DNA of 64,000 bases from Planctomycetota bacterium (GCA_018671175.1 JABHIE010000015.1:62001-126000), one strand, 5' to 3'. Positions 50,778 to 60,069 are shown, counted from the stretch's first letter. Translations and numbers: made by a program. The notes: a model not told the origin generated them from the letters alone.

Positions 50778-51764
50778 ATGGCAAAGAGCAAAAGTCGAGA
50801 TATTGTGTTGGCCCTAGGTGGTGGCGCGGCCCGCGGGATTGCGCATATTGGGGTCATCCGCGAGCTTGAAAAGGCGGGCGTGAATGTGCGGGCGGTTTCT
50901 GGCACGAGCATCGGGTCGGTCGTTGGCGCGGTTTATGCTGCGGGTGAGCTCGACGCCTATGAGGCTTGGATGCGTGAGCTTGAATGGAAGGGGGTGGTCA
51001 AAATGCTCGACCCCGTGCTGATTGGTGCGGGTCTGCTCGGCGGCGACCGGCTCGAAAAGATGTTGGCGCGATTTGGCGGCGAGATGAATATTTCTGAATT
51101 TGACATCCCCTATTGCGCGGTGGCTGCCGATTTAGAAACGGGTTCTGAAGTTCACATCACAACAGGGCGCGCCAACGATGCCATGCGGGCCAGTTTTGCA
51201 ATTCCTGGGCTGTTTACGCCTGTGCGCAGGAAGAATCGTTGGTTGGTTGATGGCGGCGTGGCTTGCCCGGTGCCGGTTACAGCCGCGCGCAAGTTGATTG
51301 CCGATTTGCCGGTCGTGGCCGTAAATGTCAACTCAATGCGAGGGCCAATGACCGATGGAGACACCATTGTTGACGATGCTTCTGAACGAGACATTGACCC
51401 ACCAGTACCAAGCGCCGGCGACGAAGGGTCAGGCAGCTTTTTCGATCATGCGCGAGATGCACTCATCCGCCGAATCACACGCAAGCAATCTGGCTCGCCG
51501 CGCTTGCTTTCGAGTTTGAGTGATTCGCTTGCGCATTTAGAGCACCGGCTTACTAAATTTCAGTTGGCAGCGGATCAGCCGGACCTACTGATTGAGCCCA
51601 AACTCGGGTCTGTTGGTTTATTCGATTTCTACAAAGCCGATGGCCTAATCGAAGAAGGCGCGCGAGCAGCCAGCGAAATCATCGAGTCTGGCGCGTTGGA
51701 TAAAGCGCTTAAGAAGGGGCGGCTGTTGCCTAAGCTGCCGGAGTGGTTGCGCGGGCTGCGGTAA
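50778..51764 (+). CDS. Patatin-like phospholipase
   Basis: Serine acyl hydrolase of 328 residues with a Ser-Asp dyad. ALGGGAARGIAHIGVIRELEKAG is the oxyanion loop, VSGTSIGSVVGAVYA carries the nucleophile Ser (GTSIG) near residue 47, and VDGGVACPVPV carries the Asp (near 157). No signal peptide, so it acts in the cytoplasm or on the inner leaflet, like the RssA/YchK group. TATCCT lies 8 nt before the ATG. The 3' end overlaps the PduO-type gene by 35 bp. Confidence 0.92.
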   Translation: MAKSKSRDIVLALGGGAARGIAHIGVIRELEKAGVNVRAVSGTSIGSVVGAVYAAGELDAYEAWMRELEWKGVVKMLDPVLIGAGLLGGDRLEKMLARFGGEMNISEFDIPYCAVAADLETGSEVHITTGRANDAMRASFAIPGLFTPVRRKNRWLVDGGVACPVPVTAARKLIADLPVVAVNVNSMRGPMTDGDTIVDDASERDIDPPVPSAGDEGSGSFFDHARDALIRRITRKQSGSPRLLSSLSDSLAHLEHRLTKFQLAADQPDLLIEPKLGSVGLFDFYKADGLIEEGARAASEIIESGALDKALKKGRLLPKLPEWLRGLR

Positions 51765-52287
51765 ATAGCCAGTCACTCAACCGATTCAAATACTTCAACT
51801 GCGCATCACCCGCAGCCGTTGCACCCAACGCGCAAACCTCGCGCTCGGCTCGGCGGCAAACCGTGCGAGCGATGTGTAGCCTCGCCGATAATTCATTACC
51901 GCCGGGCAGAATGAAATCAGTCAATGGCTCAAGTTGAGCATCCATTGCGTCGATTTCGGCCTCGAGGGTTTCAACCACCTGCGTCGGCCAATTAGGCAAA
52001 TGCGCGAGAATCGATTCTTTGGCATCGGCCGGCGTCGACAAGTAAGCACCCAGCGTCATCAAATGCTGCTGCTCGCGTTGCAGTTGCTCGCGCAAAGTTG
52101 GCGCGGTTTCGCCAATGCATTCGCCTGCGCTTTGGACGCCATCTGCCGCCACGGCGCACCAACCCAAAACAGCGCTTAACTCATCGACATCGCCGTAAGC
52201 GCGTACCCGCGCGTCGTGCTTGGGCACGCGTTTGCCACCAAATAGACCGGTCTCGCCGGAATCACCACCGCGTGTGTAAATGCGCAT
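51730..52287 (-). CDS. Cob(I)yrinic acid a,c-diamide adenosyltransferase, PduO type
   Basis: Transfers adenosyl from ATP to cob(I)alamin, making coenzyme B12. 185 residues: IYTRGGDSGETGLFGGKRVPKHDARVRAYGDVDELSAVLGW is the ATP-binding N-terminus. FILPGGNELSARLHIARTVCRRAEREVCAL is the C-terminal signature with the cobalamin-site residues. YLNRLSDWLFTAAR completes it. No B12-dependent enzyme is nearby, and no cobalamin riboswitch was seen upstream. Confidence 0.95.
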   Translation of the reverse strand: MRIYTRGGDSGETGLFGGKRVPKHDARVRAYGDVDELSAVLGWCAVAADGVQSAGECIGETAPTLREQLQREQQHLMTLGAYLSTPADAKESILAHLPNWPTQVVETLEAEIDAMDAQLEPLTDFILPGGNELSARLHIARTVCRRAEREVCALGATAAGDAQLKYLNRLSDWLFTAARATTPAA

Positions 52288-52341
52288 GGTTTTAGTTTAG
52301 CGTTTCGGGGGAGTAAGCCCGAATGGGTCGCTGAAGAGAAG

Positions 52342-54378
52342 CTACCCCCGCAAACGATTCACATCTTCAGCCGCACCAAAAACGACCAACTTATCGCCAT
52401 CAACAAACACATAACTCGAAATAGGCGGCGAAGGCTCACTGCCATCAGCGGGGCGGCAGAGCAAAATGTTGACCCCGTAAGCCTCACGCACACCGACTTC
52501 GGCGAGTGAGCGGCCAAGCAAGGCAGGAGGCACCTCGACCTCGGCCATGACGAAATTGCCGACTTTGTGCTGCCCCGCCGAATCGTCACCGACTGGCATC
52601 GAATCGGCAAGCTCGCCGGCCATGCGATAGCTGAACAACTCTTTTTTATAACGAGCAAGCACATCGGCCATGCGAATCGAGCCCTGAAACAGGCCATCGG
52701 CCCCAACAACGGGGATTTCATCGCGGAAGCCGCGGTCGAGCACTTCAAGCACATGATCGAGCTGGTCGGTCGGCTTGGCCGTGGGCCAATCGGTCGCAAG
52801 CACATCTTCGGCGGTCAGCATATTTTGCAAGACATCCAGATCTTCGAGCATCGGGCGGAGCGCTTGCACACTGAGCGTACCCATGAATTGCCCAGCATCA
52901 TTGACCACATAAAGACAAGTTTCGTTGCCCGACAAAACGCGCTTGACGATTGCGCCAAGGCACTCATTTGGGGCGACACGGACGGCATCCGTCGCCATGA
53001 TTTGCTCGACCGTTACGCGCCGCAGCAAATTCAAATCGCGGCCACCGCTTAAGTCAACGCCGCGGCGCTTGAGCTTGATGGTGTAAATGCTGTCTGGATG
53101 CAAACGACGCATCACTAGCGTGCCGGTAATCGCCGCGATCATCAGCGGCAAAATGATTTTGTAGTCGGTCGTTAACTCGAACAAAATCACAATCGCGGTC
53201 AATGGCGCGTGAGTCGTCGAAGCCACCATTGCCCCCATGCCGACCAACGCGTAAGCCCCAGGAGGAGCTGCGCCCGGGAAGAAATGCCCCACGCCCGCGC
53301 CCAATGCAGCGCCGAGTGTCGCACCCATAAATAAAGATGGCGCGAAAACACCACCTGATCCACCTGAGCCAAGAGTAATTGAAACCGCAACTAGCTTTGC
53401 AAAAAGTAAACCCAGCATCATCATTGCCATGCCTGGGCCGGTGAGCGCTGCTGTCATGGCTTCATAGCCCACGCCCAAAACTTGAGGAGCAACGAGCGCG
53501 AGCCCGCCGACCAACAAACCACCGATGCCCGCCTTGATGGACGCCGGAATATTTGCGGCATCAAAACCGTCTTCGCAAAAATGGAGCGTGCGCACAAAAG
53601 CGATTGCCGTCAATCCTGCGAGCAAACCGAGCGCAACATAAGCAATCAACTCAGTCGGGTGCTCAAGCGAATAAGTCGGAATTTCAAAAGCGGGGATGTC
53701 GCCAAAAAAGCTGCGCGAAACCACCGTCGCCGTAACCGAGGCCACCACGATTGTGGTGAATTGCGAAACTCCAAAATCACCAAGAATAATTTCAAGGGCG
53801 AAAAGCGCACCTGCAACAGGTGCATTAAAAGTCGCAGCAACACCAGCCGCAGCGCCGCAACCCACAAATGTGCGCATGCGCCGTGGGCCGACATTGAGAA
53901 ACTGCCCAAGTGTCGAGCCAATCGCAGAACCAATCTGCACGATCGGGCCCTCTCGGCCAACAGAACCGCCGGTCGCGATGCAAACCGAAGAAGCAAGGGC
54001 TTTAATGCCAACGACGCGCGGGCGGATGCGGCCATTACGCAAAGCAACGGCTTCCATCACCTCGGGCACACCGTGGCCTTTGGCTTCTGCGGCAAAAGTG
54101 CCGACGAGCCAACCAACGAAAAGACCGCCGAGCGTGGGCGCGCCAACGACCCAATACCAAGGAAGCGTTGTGATGTGCTCAAGCAGAGGCGAATGGTCGG
54201 TCGGCGTCGAGCCAAATGCCCAGAAAACGCCCTTAAACCACTGAATCAGCAAGCGAAAACCCACCGCGCCATAGCCGCCAATTAAGCCAATTACGACAGC
54301 CACCAACACCATATACATATTGGTGTGGCGCTTGAGGTAATGATTCAAGCGAGTGAACGGGGTGAGCAGGGTTGCCAT
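52342..54378 (-). CDS. ClC-family chloride channel/antiporter with CBS and TrkA-C domains
   Basis: 678 residues. The membrane core (about 20-440) has GHGVPEVMEAVAL in place of GSGIP, GSVGREGPIVQIGSAIGS with the gating Glu, and SGGVFAPSLFMGA. A CBS pair follows (about 455-580: VEQIMATDAVRVAPNECLGAI and DVLATDWPTAKPTDQLDHVLEVL). The end is a TrkA-C/RCK_C domain (LLGRSLAEVGVREAYGVNILLCRP). Loss of the GSGIP Ser hints at altered anion preference. A TACAAT box lies 8 nt before the ATG. Confidence 0.94.
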   Translation of the reverse strand: MATLLTPFTRLNHYLKRHTNMYMVLVAVVIGLIGGYGAVGFRLLIQWFKGVFWAFGSTPTDHSPLLEHITTLPWYWVVGAPTLGGLFVGWLVGTFAAEAKGHGVPEVMEAVALRNGRIRPRVVGIKALASSVCIATGGSVGREGPIVQIGSAIGSTLGQFLNVGPRRMRTFVGCGAAAGVAATFNAPVAGALFALEIILGDFGVSQFTTIVVASVTATVVSRSFFGDIPAFEIPTYSLEHPTELIAYVALGLLAGLTAIAFVRTLHFCEDGFDAANIPASIKAGIGGLLVGGLALVAPQVLGVGYEAMTAALTGPGMAMMMLGLLFAKLVAVSITLGSGGSGGVFAPSLFMGATLGAALGAGVGHFFPGAAPPGAYALVGMGAMVASTTHAPLTAIVILFELTTDYKIILPLMIAAITGTLVMRRLHPDSIYTIKLKRRGVDLSGGRDLNLLRRVTVEQIMATDAVRVAPNECLGAIVKRVLSGNETCLYVVNDAGQFMGTLSVQALRPMLEDLDVLQNMLTAEDVLATDWPTAKPTDQLDHVLEVLDRGFRDEIPVVGADGLFQGSIRMADVLARYKKELFSYRMAGELADSMPVGDDSAGQHKVGNFVMAEVEVPPALLGRSLAEVGVREAYGVNILLCRPADGSEPSPPISSYVFVDGDKLVVFGAAEDVNRLRG

Positions 54379-54527
54379 GGGCGAGGATTGTAGGCCGAGC
54401 GGCTAGTTTTTGCTCGTCTATCTCTTATTCGGCCCAATCCTATTCAACGGGTCTATATACGCGGCAAATGTCGCTTGGGGTAGGTATTTGCGCATTCTGT
54501 CCATCACCCAGTCTAAAAATGAAAAGG
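54379..54527. other. Intergenic region upstream of the ClC gene
   Basis: No gene found. It contains the TACAAT box of the ClC gene (minus strand, 54392-54387), then an AT-rich stretch with no recognised element, up to the peroxiredoxin terminator. Confidence 0.4.
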
Positions 54528-54562
54528 GCCGCAACCACCAGCCTTTCGGCAATGGTTGCGGC
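54528..54562 (-). terminator. Terminator of the peroxiredoxin gene
   Basis: GCCGCAACCA (54528-54537) pairs with TGGTTGCGGC (54553-54562), with a small inner GCC/GGC stem. On the minus strand the stem is followed by CCCTTTTCATTTTTA, a broken T-tract. Confidence 0.85.
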
Positions 54563-54581
54563 TCGGATTCAGTAGTTGAAT

Positions 54582-55181
54582 TTAGAGACTATCGGCGTTG
54601 CCGGCCAAGTATGACGCGACACCTTCGGCGGTAGGCTGCATGTCAGGCTTGCCCGGCGCCCAACCTGCTGGTGCAACACCGGCGCCCGTGCCAACATGCA
54701 TGACGGCATCAAGCATGCGAAGGGTTTCGTCCATGTCACGACCGAGGCCGAGATTGTTGACAGTCTGACTTTGCACAACACCATCGGCATCGATGATGAA
54801 AGTGCCACGGAGCGCAAAAGTCGTTTCCTCGTGAAGGAGGTCGTATGCCTTAGTCATCTCGCGGCTCTCGTCGCAAAGCAAGGGGTAACCAAGCGCGCCG
54901 ATGCCGCCGTTAGCGATCTCGGTGTTGCGCCAGTTGATGTGTGACTCAGCGTCATCAATAGAGACACCCAAAACTTGGGCGCCACGCTTTTCGAACTCGC
55001 CGAGGCGATGGTCGAAAGCGATCAATTCAGAAGGTCAGACAAAAGTGAAATCTTTTGGGTAGAAGAAGAGGACAACATGCTTGCCGCGGTAATCGGAAAG
55101 CTTGACCTCTTGCACCGAGCCATCGGCCATCACGGCTTGCGCGGCGAAGTCTGGGGCTGGTTGGTTGACGAGTACGGACAT
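54582..55181 (-). CDS. Selenocysteine-containing AhpC/Prx-type peroxiredoxin
   Basis: Peroxidase of 199 residues with TGA at 55035-55037 read as selenocysteine (residue 49). [19 protein letters not shown] is the 2-Cys Prx motif FTFVCPxE with U at the peroxidatic position. Downstream conserved segments are [33 protein letters not shown] and [12 protein letters not shown]. In the C-terminal VCPAGW motif the resolving Cys is Ala ([12 protein letters not shown]), so it should work as a 1-Sec enzyme. The start at the ATG ending at 55181 gives [17 protein letters not shown] without a signal peptide, so it is cytoplasmic. Strong SECIS candidate at 55020-54985. Confidence 0.92.
54985..55020 (-). promoter_or_regulatory. 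Candidate SECIS hairpin of the AhpC/Prx-type gene
   Basis: CGCTTTCGA pairs with TCGAAAAGCG with one bulged A (9 bp), and the inner TCGC/GCGA stem extends it to a 4- to 6-nt loop. It starts 15 nt after the TGA, with the apical loop about 31 nt after it. The loop lacks the usual leading G. Confidence 0.6.
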
Positions 55182-55282
55182 GTGTGTGCGTGGGGTTAGT
55201 ATTTGAGTTGACGGTGTATTTAGCACCGATTTAGTGCTTAATGTTAAGGCATCCTTGGCGGATGTCTACCACTCTCTTTAAC

Positions 55283-56101
55283 TTATTCTGCCGCGGCCGC
55301 AAGTACTGCACACTTAAGAACTTCCGACGCGCGCTTTCCGTGTTCAGCAGCCGTATCAAGTACCTCTTGGTGATTCGGACGACTTCCGCCGACGCCAGCG
55401 GCCAAGTTGGTCATCATGGAAATGGCCAAGACTCGCGCGCCAGCGGCTTTGGCAGCAATCGCTTCAGGGATAGTGCTCATGCCAACCGCATGACCGCCGA
55501 GTTGAGCAACCATGGCGACCTCTGCGGGCGTTTCGTAACTGGGACCAAGCATCCCGGCGTAAATGCCGGTTTTGACATCGGTGCATGTTGCTGTGAGAGC
55601 GGCGCGCCAAGTTGGGTCGTAGAGATCGACCAAATCCACAAATGTGATCTGGCCCGTTGGCGTGTTTGGGCCGGTCAATGGATTAGGCAGCCCCATATTG
55701 AGATGGTCAGCCAAGGCCATCAAAGTGCCAGGCGGGTAACTTTCGCTCGTTGAACCCGCAGCATTAAGCAGAATGAAGTTTTTAACTCCCCACTCAATCA
55801 TCGCACGCACAGGGCGGACGATTTCAGCTGCCGTGTAACCCTCGTAAGCATGCACTCGACCGCCGCAAAGTAAAACGCGTGTGTCTTGTAATTTACCAAG
55901 CCGCAACTCAGGTGCGTGACCTTGGACACGCGGCAAAGGCCAATTCTCGAAATCGTTTAAATCAAATCGTTCGATGCCATCAAGCAAGCCATCGGCGCGC
56001 TCGGCCCAACCCGAACCGAGCACGACCGCGACATCTGGAGCCTCGCCGAGTTTGGCTGCGAGGCTTGCGGCAAGCCAACTTATGTTTTGTTGTTCTTTCA
56101 T
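55283..56101 (-). CDS. punA: Purine-nucleoside phosphorylase (trimeric class)
   Basis: Phosphorolyses (deoxy)guanosine and inosine to base plus (deoxy)ribose-1-phosphate. 272 residues: VAVVLGSGW phosphate loop, GRVHAYEGYTAAEIVRPVRAM, LLNAAGSTSESYPPGTLMALADHLNM, GMLGPSYETPAEVAMVAQLGGHAVGMSTIPEAIAA and SMMTNLAAGV. It lies 14 bp behind a concentrative nucleoside transporter, so uptake and cleavage are coupled. Confidence 0.95.
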   Translation of the reverse strand: MKEQQNISWLAASLAAKLGEAPDVAVVLGSGWAERADGLLDGIERFDLNDFENWPLPRVQGHAPELRLGKLQDTRVLLCGGRVHAYEGYTAAEIVRPVRAMIEWGVKNFILLNAAGSTSESYPPGTLMALADHLNMGLPNPLTGPNTPTGQITFVDLVDLYDPTWRAALTATCTDVKTGIYAGMLGPSYETPAEVAMVAQLGGHAVGMSTIPEAIAAKAAGARVLAISMMTNLAAGVGGSRPNHQEVLDTAAEHGKRASEVLKCAVLAAAAE

Positions 56102-56115
56102 TGTTTGTCGTTTTC

Positions 56116-57384
56116 TTATGTCAAGAAAATCGAAGCTGTCGCCGCTGTTGTAAAACTAGCAATCGCACCAGCCAACATGGCTCTTAGGCCTAGCCGCGCA
56201 AACTCGCCACGACGCTTCGGAGCAATGCCACCAAGCCCACCAATTTGAATTGCGATAGAGCCAACATTGGCAAAACCACAAAGTGCGTAGCTCGCAATAA
56301 TCATCGAGCGATCACTTAATGCATTGAGACCAGACGCAGCATCTGGAGTGGCCATCCCGATGAGATCGCGGAAGGCTACATATTCGTTGACGGCTATTTT
56401 TGTGCCTAAGAGTGAACCAACTTGGAGCATTTCATCGGCAGGCACGCCAAGCAGCCAAGCGATGGGCGCGAAGAGGTAGCCGAGCAACTCTTGCAGTGTT
56501 ACAGCGTGACCAAAACCCGAGCCAATGTGGCTTGCAGCCCACCCAATGCCCATATTGGCGAGTTGGAGTAAACCCAAAAATGCGATAAGCATACCCAGAA
56601 TATTAAGGGCTAAACGCACTCCGTCAGCCGCGCCGCCGGCTGCCGCATCGACCAAGTTTGCGTATTCAGATTTTGGTTGCGCAATGTCTTTGCCCAGAGT
56701 CTCTGGCTTATCGGTTTCAGGGAAAACAACTTTTGCAATCGCCAAACCCGCGGGTGCGCTCATGACAGAGGCGGCGAGCAAATGCCCAGCAATACCTGGC
56801 ATGACATCTTTCATCATGGTGACATAAACGCCAAAAACCGTACCCGCGACCGTGGCAAAACCGACCGTCATTACAGCACCGATTTCGCTTGTCGTCATCT
56901 TTGGCAAATAGGGACGAATTAGCAGAGGAGCTTCTGTTTGACCCACAAAAATATTTGCCGCTGCACTCGTAGATTCGGCGCCCGAAAGCCCCATCGTTTT
57001 CGCCATCGCACGCGCCATCGCACCGACAACAATGCGGACGACACCCGTGTGATGCAAAACCGCAAACAGCGATGAAAAGAAAATCACGCTCACAAAAACG
57101 AGTGCGGCCAAAAGCGGAGCACCGCCGCCGATACCCAAAACTGCGGGGCCGACGACACTCGATGCGCCAGAGTAAGCGGCATCAATTAAGCCTGTAAAAA
57201 AGACTTGCGCGCCATCAAAAAAGGCGTGGCCGAAACTTGTTTTCAAAACCAGTAAAGCCAAGACCCATTGCAAAGCCATGCCGACGGCGACTGGGCGCCA
57301 TTTCACAGCGCGGCGGTTGAGAGAGAGAAGCCATGCTAAACCCACGAGGGCAAACAGGCCGAAGAGTGATTGCATCCAGGGCAT
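56116..57384 (-). CDS. nupC: Concentrative nucleoside transporter (CNT/NupC family)
   Basis: Inner-membrane ion-coupled nucleoside importer, 422 residues with about ten helices. GVMGAGF-like motif region, FVGQTEAPLLIRPYLPKMTTSEIGAVMTVGFATVAGT, and C-terminal YALCGFANVGSIAIQIGGLGGIAP are the CNT core signatures. It starts 5 bp after the radical SAM gene and precedes PNP, making a salvage operon. Confidence 0.95.
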   Translation of the reverse strand: MPWMQSLFGLFALVGLAWLLSLNRRAVKWRPVAVGMALQWVLALLVLKTSFGHAFFDGAQVFFTGLIDAAYSGASSVVGPAVLGIGGGAPLLAALVFVSVIFFSSLFAVLHHTGVVRIVVGAMARAMAKTMGLSGAESTSAAANIFVGQTEAPLLIRPYLPKMTTSEIGAVMTVGFATVAGTVFGVYVTMMKDVMPGIAGHLLAASVMSAPAGLAIAKVVFPETDKPETLGKDIAQPKSEYANLVDAAAGGAADGVRLALNILGMLIAFLGLLQLANMGIGWAASHIGSGFGHAVTLQELLGYLFAPIAWLLGVPADEMLQVGSLLGTKIAVNEYVAFRDLIGMATPDAASGLNALSDRSMIIASYALCGFANVGSIAIQIGGLGGIAPKRRGEFARLGLRAMLAGAIASFTTAATASIFLT

Positions 57385-57388
57385 TCCG

Positions 57389-58126
57389 TCAGTTTAGGAT
57401 ATGCCGCCCCTTCTCGTACCAGTGAAAAGAAACAGTTGTCGATTGGCTCATATCAGGTCGCAAATAAGCAATTGCCCCTTCTCGCGCAAGGATGCCCTGA
57501 GCCTCTCGCGCACAAGTCAAATAATTTTGGTCGGTCACGGCATGACGGGCAGATGAGATCGCACCGCCACGGCCCTGCGCGATAAAGCGATAAAGGTGCC
57601 AAGCATGCAAGGGCAAACCGGCCTCGCGTCGTTGCAGAATCTCATGAGCAAGTTGAGGTAGATGCGAGATGTTTTCGGCGCAGACAACCGTGCTTAAGGT
57701 CACTTTCGTCTTTGGCGATTGCTGAAGATCATCAAGCCGCGATTGCACCAACTCATAATGGCGAGGCGGCGTGTGCCTCATCGAATTGTGCGTTTGCGCA
57801 TCATTTGATTCGATGGGCAAAATCCAGCGGTCGGTGCGATTGTCTTGCGCAAAACCATCAGGAAGCCGCTGACCATTTGTATTGATTTGTGCAATCATGC
57901 CGCGCGATTGCACATAGGCCGCCAACTCAATTGTGCCATTCGGCCAAAGCATCGGCTCGCCCCCACCTAAAACAATCGACTCATACTTCTTTGCGGCAAG
58001 CTCATCGACAAGTTGCTCCGCTTGCTTGCGAGTCATGCGATCATAGTTTTCATCTGCAGCACAAAAGCTGCACCGCATATCGCATTGAGGCTGCAAAAAA
58101 ATCGCGGCAATTGTGGCTCGTGGCAT
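57389..58126 (-). CDS. Radical SAM protein
   Basis: 245 residues. The cluster motif is FLQPQCDMRCSFCAADENY (CxxxCxxC) at residues 10-28, followed by VLGGGEPMLWPNG (SAM-binding GGE). The protein ends after the core barrel with no SPASM cluster. GMIAQINTNGQRLP and KTKVTLSTVVCAENISHLPQLA resemble radical SAM enzymes of the MoaA/NirJ class. Substrate unknown; location upstream of the nucleoside transporter may be incidental. Confidence 0.85.
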   Translation of the reverse strand: MPRATIAAIFLQPQCDMRCSFCAADENYDRMTRKQAEQLVDELAAKKYESIVLGGGEPMLWPNGTIELAAYVQSRGMIAQINTNGQRLPDGFAQDNRTDRWILPIESNDAQTHNSMRHTPPRHYELVQSRLDDLQQSPKTKVTLSTVVCAENISHLPQLAHEILQRREAGLPLHAWHLYRFIAQGRGGAISSARHAVTDQNYLTCAREAQGILAREGAIAYLRPDMSQSTTVSFHWYEKGRHILN

Positions 58127-58250
58127 GTTTACTTTTCAGCTCGGTCATCTACAAGAAAACCTGGAAGCCGGCGCTGAGAAACAGACGGCTGCGCCTCCAC
58201 GGTCTTTGGCGGTACGCTCGATGCCGATGGCGCGGGCATGCCTCATTATC

Positions 58251-58256
58251 TACAAT
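58251..58256 (+). promoter_or_regulatory. -10 box (TACAAT) of the M28 peptidase gene
   Basis: TACAAT matches 5 of 6 consensus bases and ends 6 nt before the ATG at 58263, predicting a leaderless transcript. The -35 region is weak. Confidence 0.5.
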
Positions 58257-58262
58257 CTCAGC

Positions 58263-59315
58263 ATGCTTAACACTCGCGTTTTCCTTTTGTTGGCGGCCTC
58301 TACGCTGGCCGCTTGCCAATCCTCGGCGCCTTTGCGCGAAGACATTGCCGCACATGTGCAAATGGTAAGCGCCGAGCGTTTGATGACATCCGTTGAAACA
58401 CTTTGCGAAAACGGGCCACGGCATCCGATGCCTGACGCCGATGCACCTGGCTCGATAGCTTCGCAAAAAGCAGTGACCTGGGTTGCCGATACCCTAGTTG
58501 CGCAAGGTTGGCCTGAAACATCAATCACGCGAGAGCGTTTTGAGCACACCCGTCGCAATGGCGAGCGCGTTTGGGTCGCCAATTTGGTTTTGGAAGCCAC
58601 GGGCAATCAAACACCAAATGAAACCCTAGAGCTGGTCGCGCACTGGGATTCAGTTGCCGGTGCGCCCGGGGCCGACGACAACGCAACCGGTGTTGCAGCC
58701 TTAATTGAAATTGCGCGACTGATGGCCGTCGCGGGCCCAGCGCCTCGCACCGTGCGTTTTGTTTTTGTTGCAGAAGAAGAGACTGGGCTAAATGGAAGTA
58801 TTCATCATCTCACTCAACTTAAAGTTGGCGAAAACCTACATGGCGCGTTGGTCTTCGACATGATTGGGTATGCAAGCAGCGACGATGATTCGCAAACTTC
58901 CCCAGCACCTTGGTTGCCGCTCATGCCAAGCACCGGCGATTTTGTGATTTTGCTCGGCAACTGGACTGGCTCTGGGCTTTGTGATTTATATGATGCTTGC
59001 GCTGCGACTTATGTGCCCGAGTTAAACATTACAGGTTTTCACTTTATCGGCGGAATCCTTCCTGATGCCGACCGAAGCGATCACTGGTTTTATTGGGAAA
59101 ACGGCTTTGGCGCGGCGTTCTTGAGCGATACAGCCAACTTCCGCAACCCGCACTATCACAAGTCAACCGATCAGCCGGCATCCCTAGACCCAACCTTTTT
59201 TCGGGAAGTCACCCAAGCGGCGTTGGCCACCGTTTTTGAGTGGGCTTATCATGGTGGCCATGGATGGACGACTGCTGTAGAAACCTTCGCCATTACAAAC
59301 CCAAACCTTAAATAA
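58263..59315 (+). CDS. Lipoprotein M28-family zinc metallopeptidase
   Basis: 350 residues from ATG 58263 with lipobox STLAACQ. A longer frame to 58113 lacks a signal. The five zinc ligands are visible: His in VAHWDSV, bridging Asp in GADDNATGV, Glu pair in VAEEETGLNGS, Asp in FDMIGY and His in PHYHKSTDQP. The family removes N-terminal residues (aminopeptidase) or acts as glutaminyl cyclase-like; substrate unknown. Anchored outside the inner membrane. It is followed 7 bp later by a DUF4097 lipoprotein. Confidence 0.92.
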   Translation: MLNTRVFLLLAASTLAACQSSAPLREDIAAHVQMVSAERLMTSVETLCENGPRHPMPDADAPGSIASQKAVTWVADTLVAQGWPETSITRERFEHTRRNGERVWVANLVLEATGNQTPNETLELVAHWDSVAGAPGADDNATGVAALIEIARLMAVAGPAPRTVRFVFVAEEETGLNGSIHHLTQLKVGENLHGALVFDMIGYASSDDDSQTSPAPWLPLMPSTGDFVILLGNWTGSGLCDLYDACAATYVPELNITGFHFIGGILPDADRSDHWFYWENGFGAAFLSDTANFRNPHYHKSTDQPASLDPTFFREVTQAALATVFEWAYHGGHGWTTAVETFAITNPNLK

Positions 59316-59322
59316 CAGTCTC

Positions 59323-60045
59323 ATGCGTTCCACCTCTTTGCTTCTCGCTTGCGTCGCACTTGCTTCTAGCTCCTGTTCGCTGCAACTCTTTCATACATCA
59401 ACCGAGACGCGGGCGTTTGACTCTACGCACGAAATACCCGCTGGCGTGACGACTCTTAGCTTTAAAACGCACAATGGCAAAATCGTGATTGAGCCATCTC
59501 TTGATGTATATCAAGTCGAAATTCATGCGTTGGTTAGCCTGAATGGCCGTGACAGCGTGGCACTCTTAGACGACATGCACCGTGTTGAAATCAACACGAC
59601 GGTGCAAGACGGCATCATGGAACTTTGGTACGACTGCTCAAGCAATGACAATTTAAGTGCATCGGCCACGATTAAAGTGCCTGAGTCTTTAGCCGTTCGA
59701 CTCGACTCTAGCAATGGTCGAATTGTGGTTTCGGGTGATTTCCCGAATATCTACGCCGACACCAGCAACGGCCGAATTGAGTTAAGGGGTGCAAGCCCTC
59801 AGTTTGATCTCGACACATCAAATGGTCGGATTGAAATCTTCTTTACCGAAGATTGGGCGGGTCAAGGAACGGCCAAAACGAGCAATGGCAAAATCCGTGC
59901 TTGGTCTCACAGTGCGATTTCTTGCACGACCGACCTGTCAACATCAAATGGCAAAACCGTTTCAAATGTTACCGCAGGAGAGGGGCAATTGACTTTGCAC
60001 ACATCAAACGGCTCGATTAGTGTTGAGTCGGGCCTTGCAAAATAA
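59323..60045 (+). CDS. DUF4097-type beta-solenoid lipoprotein
   Basis: 240 residues with a signal peptide and lipobox (SSSCS). The body is a beta-strand repeat: the words LSFKTHNGKIVIE, LDSSNGRIVVSG, DTSNGRIELRG, DTSNGRIEIFF, KTSNGKIRAW, STSNGKTVSN and TSNGSISVE recur about every 17-20 residues. This is the DUF4097/adhesin-like solenoid. Function is unknown for the family. Cotranscribed with the M28 peptidase. Confidence 0.88.
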   Translation: MRSTSLLLACVALASSSCSLQLFHTSTETRAFDSTHEIPAGVTTLSFKTHNGKIVIEPSLDVYQVEIHALVSLNGRDSVALLDDMHRVEINTTVQDGIMELWYDCSSNDNLSASATIKVPESLAVRLDSSNGRIVVSGDFPNIYADTSNGRIELRGASPQFDLDTSNGRIEIFFTEDWAGQGTAKTSNGKIRAWSHSAISCTTDLSTSNGKTVSNVTAGEGQLTLHTSNGSISVESGLAK

Positions 60046-60069
60046 GCAATGCCAAAGCTGGGTTCTTGT

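Noticed and set aside
52288-52341. Cobalamin riboswitch near the PduO-type gene
   Set aside because: This gap lies before the ClC stop and is only 54 bp, far too short for a B12 riboswitch, with no B12-box-like sequence.
53482-54285. Long open frames on the plus strand within the ClC gene
   Set aside because: They are antisense shadows of a well-conserved membrane protein, with basic low-complexity translations and no recognisable motif.
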